From assembly GCF_023721835.1 (NCBI RefSeq), contig NZ_JAMKFE010000012.1, positions 1-64,000 of the forward strand: a stretch of DNA of 64,000 nt, in the 5' to 3' direction. Every line of letters starts with the position of its first letter. Within the stretch, counting starts at the first letter, position 1. This document shows positions 56,633 to 64,000 of this stretch, in pieces. The DNA is from Caldimonas mangrovi. GTDB taxonomy: Bacteria; Pseudomonadota; Gammaproteobacteria; Burkholderiales; Burkholderiaceae_C. The translations under genes and the position numbers were made by a program. The notes beneath the pieces are model-generated. The model saw nothing but the letters and a program-made list of their open reading frames with translations, had not been told where the DNA came from and searched no databases.

Positions 56633-56853
56633 GATTCGTACCTCTTAAAAAATTCAGAACCAAAAAACGGGAAGATGCGCGGTTCGGGCACCGGGCCGCC
56701 CGAAGGCCGGCCGGAGCAGGGAGCTCCGCGCACTCCCCAACCAAGGTCGTGGAACATCGCTACGACCGTGGGCCGGCCGGCATTCGAGACCGCTGAAAGG
56801 GCGCTCCCGTCGGCGTCGGTGGTCCGCGTATCGATGCGATGCGTGTACTTCAA
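56620..56853 (-). CDS. possible small protein with TTG start
   Basis: A 77-residue frame: AAGGAG lies 7 nt before a TTG at 56853. Codes for a polar protein starting KYTHRIDTRTTDADGS and ending FGSEFFKRYESWQK, overlapping the next gene's start by 13 bp. The good ribosome site and coupling argue for it; the non-ATG start and lack of recognisable features argue against. Confidence 0.3.
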   Translation of the reverse strand: MKYTHRIDTRTTDADGSALSAVSNAGRPTVVAMFHDLGWGVRGAPCSGRPSGGPVPEPRIFPFFGSEFFKRYESWQK

Positions 56854-56873
56854 CGTCAAACTCCTTCGATGCG

Positions 56874-57350
56874 TCAGGCCCGCAGCGCGGCATAGACCAG
56901 GTGCGCCTGCTGTGGGTCGCTCGCCGCTGCAGCCGCAGCGGTCGGCGGTACGGCGCTCGCCTCGTCCGTACCGAGTTCCGGGTGCAGCAGCAGTCGCACG
57001 AGCTGGACCGCTTCATGGGTGTCACCGGCATCGACCACCTGCCGGGCCATCGCCGTCCACCTCGTGTCGCCCATCGCGCACTGGCAGAACGCCAGCAGGG
57101 CCTTCGCCAGGCTGCTGCCTTGCGAGTCCGAATCGGCCATGTTGCCGAGCAGCCGAACCGCATCGGTCCAGTAGCCCCGCTTCATTGCGATCCAGGCTTC
57201 GAAGGTGTCCAGTTCCAGCATGCGGGGACGCAATGCCCGAAGGCAAGTCAACACCCGCTCCGCGTCGTCCAGCCTCTCGTGCGTGACGGCGAGGTTCAAT
57301 GCATCGACCAGCCCCGAGAAGAACTCCTTGCGGTCCAGCCTCGAATCCAT
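56874..57350 (-). CDS. HrpB1-type TPR protein, diverged paralogue
   Basis: A 158-residue paralogue of the HrpB1 protein at 55277: shared DRKEFFSGLVDALN opening, RMLELDTFEAWIAMKRGYW and AKALLAFCQCAMGD. The ATG at 57350 chosen because the N-terminus then aligns with the paralogue and the ribosome site (GGAG) is 7 nt away. Ala-rich tail like the other copy. Perhaps a dedicated chaperone for one of the two needle-like proteins (inference). Confidence 0.85.
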   Translation of the reverse strand: MDSRLDRKEFFSGLVDALNLAVTHERLDDAERVLTCLRALRPRMLELDTFEAWIAMKRGYWTDAVRLLGNMADSDSQGSSLAKALLAFCQCAMGDTRWTAMARQVVDAGDTHEAVQLVRLLLHPELGTDEASAVPPTAAAAAASDPQQAHLVYAALRA

Positions 57351-57451
57351 CATCGGTCTCCAATAGAACTCGGTGCCGTCGCGAGCCGGACACGGCTCCC
57401 GAGGCGATCACGCCGGGAATTTCGTCCCGGCTCCGCGGGCCATTGCCGCCA

Positions 57452-58132
57452 TCAGCCGTCGGGCCCGGAGGCCGCAGCAGGGGAACGTCGAAAGGCGTGG
57501 TGGCTTCCGGCGGCTCGAGCACCTGCCGGAGGCCCCGCAGCTGTGTTGCTGACCAGTTCGTGCGCAAGTACCAGCAGGCCTGCCCCCAGCGCCTGCAGTC
57601 CGAGCTGCGTCAGCGCGTAGGCTTGCCGCTCCCACTGCGGCGCGTACTGCTCATGAGGCAGCGCCGGCACCTGCATCCACATTGGCAGCGCCGCGTCGTT
57701 CGACGCGATGCCGCCCTTCATCCGGCGCCCGCCCGCCGCCTGTCGGCGTGCCGTGCCGGCGCAAAAGATCTGCATCAGCGGGGCCAGCATCTGCATCAGC
57801 CCCTGCAACAAATTCAGCATGACCGCCACGCGGCCCGCCGCGACGGCATCGGTGCCAGCCGGTCGCGGGTCGCCGTCGGTCGCCATGTCCCAGACGAGGG
57901 ACTGCGGTTCCTGGCCGAGCGTTGCGGCCACCTCGGCCATCGCGGACTCGATGACCGCTCTGACGCTCGCCCTGGCCTTGCGCTGTTCCGCTGCCTCCGG
58001 TGTCCGGCCTTCGCTGCCGGTGTCGTCGATGCGGGCGAGACAACGTGCGTTGCCTGCCTGGAAGCGGTGATCACCACGAGCTGCTTCGGGTCGCACGTCT
58101 TGATCCTTTCGAGAGGTTCCCGGGGCGTTCAC
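57452..58132 (-). CDS. unknown T3SS-operon protein with Met-rich amphipathic segment
   Basis: A 226-residue protein I do not recognise. A charged N-terminal half with a helical part (SVRAVIESAMAEVAATLG), then LLQGLMQMLAPLMQIFCAG, the Met/Leu amphipathic motif shared with neighbouring proteins, a C-terminal helical domain (QAYALTQLGLQALGAGLLVL) and a polar tail. GTG start overlaps the harpin-like gene's stop by 4 bp (GTGA), which supports it. Confidence 0.72.
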   Translation of the reverse strand: MNAPGTSRKDQDVRPEAARGDHRFQAGNARCLARIDDTGSEGRTPEAAEQRKARASVRAVIESAMAEVAATLGQEPQSLVWDMATDGDPRPAGTDAVAAGRVAVMLNLLQGLMQMLAPLMQIFCAGTARRQAAGGRRMKGGIASNDAALPMWMQVPALPHEQYAPQWERQAYALTQLGLQALGAGLLVLAHELVSNTAAGPPAGARAAGSHHAFRRSPAAASGPDG

Positions 58133-58659
58133 GCGGGGATCGCCTGTGCAAAACTCATCAGGCCATCGCCCATGCCGATCAGGCCGTCGCCGAGCTGGCT
58201 CAGCGGGCTGCCGCCCGGCAGCTGACCGGCCGCGGCGTTGGCTTGCGGTGTGGGGCTGAAGCCGCCGGGACCCTGCCCGCCCTGCCCGCCTTGCTCGCCC
58301 TGCTGCATCATCTGCATCATCTGCATCATCATCATCATCAGCTGCATGAGCATCTGCAGCAGGCCCATCACGTCCTGCTTGCCCTTGCCGCCCTGGCCGG
58401 ACTCGGCTCCGCCGGGGCCTTCGGCCCCGCTCGGGCCCTGCCCGCTTTCGGGCTGGCCGAGCTGCTGTGCCGCCTGCTGCTGATTGCCGTTGAGCGCCTG
58501 ACGCAGCGTATCGAGCGCGTTCTTCGTTTCGCCCGACGGCTGCTGTCCGCCGCTCGACAAGGTCTGCTCGAGCATGTCGAGCATCATGTTGCCGAAAAGG
58601 TTCTGCACGCCGCCGGCCCCGCCGACGCCGCCGACCCCACCCACTCCGATATCAGCCAT
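58129..58659 (-). CDS. harpin-like Gly/Gln/Met-rich protein
   Basis: A 176-residue protein: Gly/Val start (MADIGVGGVGGVGGAGG), a helical part NLFGNMMLDMLEQTLSS, Gly/Gln/Pro-rich linker, LLQMLMQLMMMMMQMMQMM, another Gly-rich linker and a hydrophobic end (LGDGLIGMGDGLMSFAQ). One-domain, glycine-rich, cysteine-free, signal-less: the harpin pattern. Harpins are secreted through T3SS and act at the host surface or in translocation (family knowledge). Assignment by composition; no direct homologue recognised. Confidence 0.75.
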   Translation of the reverse strand: MADIGVGGVGGVGGAGGVQNLFGNMMLDMLEQTLSSGGQQPSGETKNALDTLRQALNGNQQQAAQQLGQPESGQGPSGAEGPGGAESGQGGKGKQDVMGLLQMLMQLMMMMMQMMQMMQQGEQGGQGGQGPGGFSPTPQANAAAGQLPGGSPLSQLGDGLIGMGDGLMSFAQAIPA

Positions 58660-58763
58660 TTCATCTCTCCTTCAAGTAGCGGGCGCAGCGCAGGCTTGGT
58701 CGAGGCCCGCCTGCCGAGGCACGGCGGCACCAACGCGCCGCGCCGCGCCCTGGCCCTGCCGGG

Positions 58764-58994
58764 TCAGGCAAGGTTCTTGACGCCTTCGCCAGCGGCCTTG
58801 ATGCACTTTGCGAGCGCTTCGACCATGGCCTTGACCATCTGCATGATCGACATCTCGAGCTGCATCTTCATGCCATGCAGCATCTGCGCGTTCTGGATCT
58901 TCTGCATGGCCTCGCCCATGGCCATCGACTGGCCAGCGGCAGCGCCCGACATCCCGACCCCGGCCCAGCCGGAGCCACCAATACCACCCATCAT
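58764..58994 (-). CDS. T3SS needle/pilin candidate (SctF-like), paralogue of 33077 gene
   Basis: A 76-residue protein: Gly-rich start (GGIGGSGWAGVGMSG), QSMAMGEAMQKIQNAQML, and an amphipathic C-terminal helix LEMSIMQMVKAMVEALAKCIK ending AGEGVKNLA. It lies next to genes resembling the needle chaperones YscE and YscG, the place of sctF in ysc-type operons. No PSDP-type needle signature is seen, so the call is from size, helix and context. AGGAG 7 nt before the ATG. Confidence 0.7.
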   Translation of the reverse strand: MMGGIGGSGWAGVGMSGAAAGQSMAMGEAMQKIQNAQMLHGMKMQLEMSIMQMVKAMVEALAKCIKAAGEGVKNLA

Positions 58995-59099
58995 TTCGCT
59001 CTCCTTTCATACGTCGATGCGGCCGGCAACACGCCTGCCGTCGCAGCGCCTCGCGGCGCCGCAAGGGACACGTTGCAGCGGGGTCTCCCGCCGCAACAA

Positions 59100-59513
59100 C
59101 TACTGCACGTTCAGGCTGGACAGGTACTGGATCAGCCCTGTCGCCCCTTCGCGCGCGACTTGATCCGTGCTGGTCGCCAGCACGTTCTCGATCAGGTTCT
59201 TCCATTCCGGGTCGCCGGCCAGCATCAGCGAGACGGCCAGGGCCACCTTCGCCTTGTCGTCCTCCGGGTCGGCTTCCAGGCGCTTGCCGATCTCGGCCTG
59301 CGCGAAGGAGGCGTCGCCGCCGATGCCCTGCGCGAGCGCCCGGTACATTCGGTACTGCGCCGGGTCCGCCAGCGTGGCCTCGACGGCCACGCTGACCTTC
59401 TCGGCGTCTTCGTGGGCCCGGTAGCACGAGCCGAGCAGGCCCACCGTCATCAGGTTGCGATAGACCACCGGATAGCCGGAGGTGTCTTCGATATTCGTGC
59501 TGCTGTCGTTCAT
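59100..59513 (-). CDS. TPR-like T3SS chaperone candidate (SctG/YscG-like)
   Basis: A 137-residue helical protein with paired helices of TPR type (YRNLMTVGLLGSCYRAHEDAEK, AKVALAVSLMLAGDPEWKNLIE). The pattern of helix plus AGDPEW-NLI is like the AKALLA..GDTRW block of the HrpB1 proteins, suggesting a common fold. Between YscE-like and needle-like genes, so a needle chaperone role fits. Start has GGAG upstream. Confidence 0.68.
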   Translation of the reverse strand: MNDSSTNIEDTSGYPVVYRNLMTVGLLGSCYRAHEDAEKVSVAVEATLADPAQYRMYRALAQGIGGDASFAQAEIGKRLEADPEDDKAKVALAVSLMLAGDPEWKNLIENVLATSTDQVAREGATGLIQYLSSLNVQ

Positions 59514-59525
59514 GCCTGCATCTCC

Positions 59526-59789
59526 TCAAGCCGGCAGCGAAGCCGAGTGCAGCGTTTCCCAGACGTGGCGGACGATGCGCTGCGAAGCGCGAAAGCCGTC
59601 CTGCAGCTGGGCTGCGAGTTGTCGCTCCGCATCGTGGGCGGCCTTCTGCACCATCTGTTCGCTGGCCTGCGCGACCTGGTCGAAGTACTGCAGCATGGCG
59701 CGCGCGCGGTCCCCCGTGAGGTCCTCCGTCAGCGTCTGCTCCAGCTTGGACATGTCCGCCAGGACTTCATGCTCCAAGGCGTCGTTCAT
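59526..59789 (-). CDS. coiled-coil T3SS protein (SctE/YscE-like)
   Basis: An 87-residue, wholly helical protein (EVLADMSKLEQTLTEDLTG, AMLQYFDQVAQASEQMVQ, ERQLAAQLQDGFRASQRIV). Size, helicity and place directly after sctD match YscE, the small partner of YscG in holding the needle subunit (family knowledge). Sequence identity to YscE is not evident. AGGAG precedes the ATG; overlap-free 12-bp spacing to the next gene. Confidence 0.65.
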   Translation of the reverse strand: MNDALEHEVLADMSKLEQTLTEDLTGDRARAMLQYFDQVAQASEQMVQKAAHDAERQLAAQLQDGFRASQRIVRHVWETLHSASLPA

Positions 59790-59812
59790 AAGGTTCTCCT
59801 GTTCAATGCTCT

Positions 59813-60820
59813 CTACTGGGGTTGACGAATCAGGGATGCGTGACCGAGGTCACCGGTCCCTGTGCTGGAAACGATCAAATGTTTGGTACCGTCCCTGGTC
59901 TGAACGTACTTCAGTCCGTCGGAGACGAGCATCGCGTTCATATGCACGCGCTGCGGCGGTGGCAGCTCGGTGACCGCCACGTCGATGCGCTGCACCAATG
60001 GGCCGACGTCGCCCGCGATGCGGTTGGCCGAGGTGCGCAGGTGGTCCACGTCGACGACACCGCCTTCGACCAGGAAGACGCCGTCACCGCGATAGCTCAC
60101 GTGCAGTGCCGGATCCGCCAGCGCGTCGGAGATCGATTGGGCAATGCTGCTGGCAGCCGCATACCGGTGGACGATCTTTCCGCCGTCGAAGCGCCGCAGG
60201 GTCTGGCGAGCGAGCGCGACGTCCGCGGACCCCTTCACCAGTCCCTCGACGACGATCTTGCTGTCGACCTCCCGCACCGCCAGCGAGACCAGCCCCTGCC
60301 GTGCCAGTGCGGCGGCCACCTGGACCCGCAACGGCTCGGCCGGCGTCCTCGCCTGCGCCTCTTGTGTGGAATTGGCCAGCAGCACGCCGAATCCGCCGAG
60401 CATCAGCGAACAAGCGATGCCTCCTGCCACCGCCGTCGTGCGCAGCTTCTGCATCTTGGCGCCTCGCGCCCGGCGAGGCGGTTTCAGCAGGCGGCCGAGC
60501 AGCTCCACGTCGCTGGGCCATGCGGCGTCGTCGTCCGGGCCGACGCACAGCACGATGTCGTCGAAGCGGCGCGGCACGAGATGCTCGAGCGCGGTCTCGC
60601 GTCCGCCGCCGCTCGTTGCCTTGGTGTTTGCCACACTCATCCGGACCACCTTGCTTTTTTCGTCCACCGTCAGCACGACGGGACGGTGCTTCCAATCCGT
60701 GATCTGCACGTCTGCATCGTCTGCGCTGCCGAGCGTGCACTCGTCACCGCTCAACCTTAGGCGGGCGCCGGCATGCCGCCCGGTCAGAATGCGAAGCTGT
60801 TTCATGGCTGGCGAATCCAT
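59813..60820 (-). CDS. sctD: T3SS inner-membrane ring protein SctD
   Basis: A 335-residue SctD/YscD/HrpW-type protein. N-terminal cytoplasmic FHA-like domain (about residues 6-105; ILTGRHAGARLRLSGDECTLGS), one membrane helix (about 130-152, AVAGGIACSLMLGGFGVLLA), and a periplasmic BON/ring-building region (IVVEGLVKGSADVALAR, SYRGDGVFLVEGGVV). Forms the outer inner-membrane ring around SctJ. An ATG five codons further in (60805) is a plausible alternative start. 15 bp after sctC. Confidence 0.93.
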   Translation of the reverse strand: MDSPAMKQLRILTGRHAGARLRLSGDECTLGSADDADVQITDWKHRPVVLTVDEKSKVVRMSVANTKATSGGGRETALEHLVPRRFDDIVLCVGPDDDAAWPSDVELLGRLLKPPRRARGAKMQKLRTTAVAGGIACSLMLGGFGVLLANSTQEAQARTPAEPLRVQVAAALARQGLVSLAVREVDSKIVVEGLVKGSADVALARQTLRRFDGGKIVHRYAAASSIAQSISDALADPALHVSYRGDGVFLVEGGVVDVDHLRTSANRIAGDVGPLVQRIDVAVTELPPPQRVHMNAMLVSDGLKYVQTRDGTKHLIVSSTGTGDLGHASLIRQPQ

Positions 60821-60835
60821 AGAGGCACAAGCCGG

Positions 60836-62614
60836 CTAACGCACGGCCTGCGGATGCTGCCCGGCCGCCTGGCCGGTCAGCTCGACGTCGCGCAGCAGGC
60901 GCGGAGTGATCAGGAACAGACGCTCGCTGCGTGCGCTGCTGCTTTCGTTCCAGCGGAACAGTGCGCCGACGAGCGGCACGCGCGAGAGACCGGGCACGCC
61001 AGCCACGCGCTCGCCGTCGGACTCGACCGCGATGCCGCCGATCAGCAGGCTCTCGCCTTCGTTCATGTAGGCCTCGGTGACGATCTCGGTGCGGCGCAGG
61101 ATCGGCACCTGATCGACCGTCGCTTCCTCGAAGTTGCCGTCGACGATGTACAGCGACAGCTTCAGGCGGCTGTCGGTGCCATGCGACGTGACCTGCGGCG
61201 TGACCTGCAGCTCGGTGCCTGCTTCGACCTGATAGAGGTTGGCCTCGAGGTTGCCTGCCACGCGCACGTTCACGATGCGCTTTTCCTTCATGACCGCGGG
61301 CCGATTCGCGACACCCAGCACGCGCGGAGTAGCCACCACCTTGGCCTTGCCGTCGGCGGCCAGCGCGTGGATGCGCGCGGCGAGTTCGCGACCCGCATTG
61401 GCCCAGACCGTGCCGATCGTGAAAGTGCCGGCCGCGCTGGCGATCGCGTCGCCGGAGTCGCTGGTGCCGCCGGCCGGACTGGTCACGGACACCTTGCCGC
61501 GCGCCGTGCCCGCGGACCAGTTGATGCCCAGGCTGTCGACGCTGTCGCTGCGCACGTCGATGATCATCGCTTCGAACTCGATCAACGAAGGCTCGACGTC
61601 GAGACGGCGGATCACCTCGGCGTACTCCGACATGCGGTCGGCTCGGCCATAGACGATGACGGCGTTGCTGCCGTCGTCGGCCTGAAACGACGGCGCGTCC
61701 TCTTCGGCGCCGACCGGGCTGGACACGCCGCGCGCCGCACGCCCGGTCATGGAGCGCTCCGGCGACTCGGCCATGCGCGCCTGCGGCGACTTGTGCCCCA
61801 GCTGGGGCGACATGCTGTCCAACCCGTACTGCTTCTGGATGGCCAACGCCTTGCCGGCGATGCGCTCACCGTCGGTGGTCTGGTCGCTTTCGGTGCCTGT
61901 CGGTTCGCCCTTGTAGAGCCCCCGCAGCACCGAGGCCATGCCGGGAACGACACGGTCGCCCAGCTTGCGGTCCCCCGCCCACGCGTATCGCAGCGAGAAC
62001 ACCCGCGTGATGCGGCGCGTCCGGTCGGTGGCACCCACGTCGAGGGACTCGATGGCTGCACTCACCAGCTCGACGTGCCGAGGCGGCCCGTAGACCAGCA
62101 GCGTGCTCTCTGCACGGTCGTAGCGCAGCGGGTAGCGGCGATCGGCCAGCTGCAGCGATCGCAGCAGGTTGTCCACCTGCGCGCCGGTGTAGCCCTTGAG
62201 CCGGAAGATGCGACTCTGGATGGCCCGCGACGGGTAGAAGTAGATGGCGGCCCCGTCGTAATACCAGATGATGCCGTACGCCTTGGACACCGCCGACAGG
62301 AACTCGTTGGGCGTGGTGTCGAAGCTCGCCTGCACTACCCCATCGACTCCCTCTGCCACCACGCCGGCGACGCCCTGGCTGGAGGCGAAATCGATCAGCA
62401 CCTCCGACAGCCGCTTGCTTTCGGCCTTGTAGACGAAGCGCTGCACCGGCCAACGGATCGGCGGCCCCGAGGCCGCCGCCGCGGATGCCGTGGCCGCCTG
62501 CGAGGACTGCGGCGCAACAGCAGCCGCTCCTGCCATCGCGAGCAGCGCGGCGAGCAGCACGCGCACCGCCCGCAGCGCCGCCGCGCGGCTGCGCTGGATG
62601 CGAGACGCCGTCAC
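60836..62614 (-). CDS. sctC: T3SS outer-membrane secretin SctC
   Basis: A 592-residue secretin of the HrcC/YscC family. Signal peptide (about residues 8-35, cleavage near SQAAT), N0/N1 domains (SEVLIDFASSQGVAGVVAEG, then LRSLQLADRRYPLRYD), a variable insert (about 220-290), the N3 domain, and the secretin core with PRVLGVANRPAVMKEKR, VPILRRTEIVTEAYM and the GVPGLSRVPLVGALFRW plug. GTG start overlaps the preceding stop by 4 bp (GTGA). No lipobox. Confidence 0.96.
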   Translation of the reverse strand: MTASRIQRSRAAALRAVRVLLAALLAMAGAAAVAPQSSQAATASAAAASGPPIRWPVQRFVYKAESKRLSEVLIDFASSQGVAGVVAEGVDGVVQASFDTTPNEFLSAVSKAYGIIWYYDGAAIYFYPSRAIQSRIFRLKGYTGAQVDNLLRSLQLADRRYPLRYDRAESTLLVYGPPRHVELVSAAIESLDVGATDRTRRITRVFSLRYAWAGDRKLGDRVVPGMASVLRGLYKGEPTGTESDQTTDGERIAGKALAIQKQYGLDSMSPQLGHKSPQARMAESPERSMTGRAARGVSSPVGAEEDAPSFQADDGSNAVIVYGRADRMSEYAEVIRRLDVEPSLIEFEAMIIDVRSDSVDSLGINWSAGTARGKVSVTSPAGGTSDSGDAIASAAGTFTIGTVWANAGRELAARIHALAADGKAKVVATPRVLGVANRPAVMKEKRIVNVRVAGNLEANLYQVEAGTELQVTPQVTSHGTDSRLKLSLYIVDGNFEEATVDQVPILRRTEIVTEAYMNEGESLLIGGIAVESDGERVAGVPGLSRVPLVGALFRWNESSSARSERLFLITPRLLRDVELTGQAAGQHPQAVR

Positions 62615-62871
62615 TTGTCTTCGTCCTCGGAGTCGTCCTTGTCCAGCGCCAGCTTGAGGAACGGCATGGACATCATCGGCGGCATCATCGGCATGGCACT
62701 GGCCATGACCGTCTGCTGCAGCAGCTCCTCGAACCTGTCCTGCTGCGCCTGGGTGGGCGCGGCGCCCGGGGCCGCGCGCTCGGCGGCGGCCGCGGAGGAC
62801 ACGGCGGACACCCCGGAGCCCGCGGTAACCGGGGACACGGGCGTGATGGCGGTGATCGGAAGGGTCGACAT
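62611..62871 (-). CDS. small unknown protein heading the sctC operon
   Basis: An 86-residue protein: Ser/Thr/Ala/Val-rich first half, QQDRFEELLQQTVMASAMPMMPPMMSMPFLKLAL with the Met-rich character of other island proteins, and an acidic end (DKDDSEDEDK). Not recognised. Overlaps sctC by 4 bp and is the first gene behind a hrpII-type box, so it is expressed with the machinery. Could be a secretion substrate or a chaperone-like factor. Confidence 0.75.
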   Translation of the reverse strand: MSTLPITAITPVSPVTAGSGVSAVSSAAAAERAAPGAAPTQAQQDRFEELLQQTVMASAMPMMPPMMSMPFLKLALDKDDSEDEDK

Positions 62872-62935
62872 GCGGGCTCCTTGCTGAACTGGAAGCTAAG
62901 GTAGGACCAGGCCGCCGCGATGCATGCGCCCGGAG

Positions 62936-62959
62936 CGAAGAACCCCCCGCCGGCACGAA
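62936..62959 (-). promoter_or_regulatory. hrpII/PIP-type box of the sctC-sctD operon
   Basis: CGAA at 62936-62939 and 62956-62959 (TTCG-16-TTCG on the minus strand), with TACCTT (62903-62898 on the minus strand) 32 nt downstream, exact YANNNT. Probably drives the long minus-strand series from 62871 to at least sctI. Confidence 0.9.
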
Positions 62960-62995
62960 GCGGCCGCCCTCGGAAGCACCGCGCTGCGCGGCCCC

Positions 62996-63019
62996 TTCGT
63001 CGTCCGGTGCATGGCTTCG
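62996..63019 (+). promoter_or_regulatory. hrpII/PIP-type box of the right-edge gene
   Basis: TTCG at 62996-62999 and 63016-63019, 16 nt apart, with CACCGT (63051-63056) 31 nt downstream, exact YANNNT. The ATG at 63114 lies 94 nt after the box. Confidence 0.9.
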
Positions 63020-63113
63020 TCGTCGAGCCCGGCATGCGCGTCGCTTGCACCACCGTGGCCACCGCAGGCCTGCATGCAGCAAGCGGCCTGCTCATGCACA
63101 CAGGAGACAGGCC

Positions 63114-64000
63114 ATGACCGATGCATCGTCACGTATCGAAGGCGCCGCAAGCGTTCATGACGCCACCCGTCTGGCGAACCAGCGCCTGCTCGAGATGCTC
63201 GCCGAGCGCATGGACGGCAGCCCCGAGCGCTCGGGCGCCGGGAACGCGCTCGACCAGCTGCGCAAAAACATCAACGACAACCTGCAGGCAGCGGCGTCGA
63301 AAGCCGCCGGGTCCGCGCAGACCGACCCGGGAGCCGCAGCCACCGACCCCACCACCCTGCCGACGGCGGCCAAGGCGGGCGGCAAAGGCAGCAATGACGG
63401 CATCCTGGTGCAACTCGATCCGGTGCTGCAGCAGGCCGCGCTGCTGCTGCAGCAGGCGGGCGACGCCACCCGCCAGCAAGCGGCGCCGGCGCTGCTCGAC
63501 CGCCTGGCGTCCGGCGGTGCGCAGATGCTGACGGCAGGCGACGACGGCACGTATGCCGGCAGCGGGTTCATGCCTGGAAGCCATCCCTGGCTGCAACTGC
63601 CCGAGTCGTTCTCGGCGCGCAGCACCTTGCCCGACGTCATGGCCAAGGGCGACGCAGACGGCTCGTTGAACCAGTCCGGCGGGGATGGGTCGAGCTCCAC
63701 ACGGCAGCGAACCGAAACCACACGCGCCCTGGCAGACGGCGTGGCGACGGGCGCCGTCCACACCGGGCCGATCGGCGCGGCTGCGGCGCGGAGCATCGCG
63801 CTGGAGTTCCATCTCACGCTGCCGCAGGCCGCTGGCGTGGTCGCCGGTGCGCTGCACGTCGGCGCGGATCGGGCGGCCGCACGCCGGTACGACGCAGGCC
63901 GACGCCGGGCCCCGCAAAGCAGCGCGCGCAGGCAGCGCTTTCTCGACTTCGCCTTGCTGCAGCAGCTGGACCCCGAGACGCCGCAAGCGGCTTGTACCTT
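63114..64000 (+). CDS. partial unknown protein, probable T3SS substrate (runs off the window)
   Basis: At least 295 codons without a stop to the window edge. Polar, Ser/Asp/Ala-rich N-terminus (MTDASSRIEGAASVHDATR), a helical part (RLLEMLAERMDG, LDQLRKNINDNLQAAAS), a Gln-rich amphipathic stretch (LQQAALLLQQAGDATRQQA), a Gly/Ser/Asp-rich linker (GDADGSLNQSGGDGSSS) and further helical/hydrophobic parts. No signal peptide. AGGAGA lies 6 nt before the ATG and a hrpII-type box upstream. It may be a translocator or effector; the C-terminal part is needed to tell. Confidence 0.78.
   Translation, partial: MTDASSRIEGAASVHDATRLANQRLLEMLAERMDGSPERSGAGNALDQLRKNINDNLQAAASKAAGSAQTDPGAAATDPTTLPTAAKAGGKGSNDGILVQLDPVLQQAALLLQQAGDATRQQAAPALLDRLASGGAQMLTAGDDGTYAGSGFMPGSHPWLQLPESFSARSTLPDVMAKGDADGSLNQSGGDGSSSTRQRTETTRALADGVATGAVHTGPIGAAAARSIALEFHLTLPQAAGVVAGALHVGADRAAARRYDAGRRRAPQSSARRQRFLDFALLQQLDPETPQAACT

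Overview
The window is high-G+C bacterial DNA with dense, mostly short-gapped operons. The family content points to a betaproteobacterium of the order Burkholderiales. The pointers are a Bug/TctC-type receptor remnant, GcvA-type LysR regulators, a DUF1127-like protein, an ECF41 sigma factor and, above all, a type III secretion system (T3SS) whose gene order and promoter boxes resemble the Hrp2 (Ralstonia/Xanthomonas) branch. I cannot name the species.

Positions 1-29900 are mixed chromosomal genes. In order they are: a Tae4-type T6SS amidase with a small membrane protein; a GMC oxidoreductase and its LysR regulator; a periplasmic molybdenum hydroxylase operon with XdhC, divergent from a CusRS-like two-component system; a scar of three truncated genes (LysR, Bug receptor, citrate-lyase-like C-terminus) before an acyl-CoA dehydrogenase; an ECF41 sigma factor with its carboxymuconolactone-decarboxylase target, both behind matching ECF41 promoters; a second two-component system; a CcdA-TlpA fusion; a secreted glycosidase; a MerR/metal-transporter pair; a TetR/SDR/SMR set; a TSUP exporter and LysR regulator; and two GH114 proteins around a third two-component system.

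From about 30 kb to the right edge lies a T3SS island. Core genes seen are sctC, sctD, sctI, sctJ, sctK, sctL, sctN, sctO and sctT, plus HrpB1-type TPR proteins and YscE/YscG/YscF-like candidates. sctR, S, U, V and Q are not here and presumably lie outside the window. Around the core are unrecognised genes that look like secreted substrates: a proline-rich 686-residue protein, two tandem SET-domain proteins behind a chaperone-like gene, a GMPGMGG methionine-rich protein, several small Met/Gln-rich harpin-like proteins, a type IV pilin-like protein and a partial protein at the right edge. A solute-binding protein plus a large hybrid histidine kinase are embedded in the island.

The strongest new observation is a shared promoter element. 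Eleven copies of TTCG-16 nt-TTCG (the hrpII/PIP-box format) lie in intergenic gaps, correctly oriented, 20-155 bp upstream of start codons of island operons. Ten of them have a YANNNT or near-YANNNT -10 element 31-32 nt downstream. This defines an HrpB/HrpX-type regulon directly from the sequence and ties the unknown genes to the T3SS. The AraC-type activator itself is not in the window.
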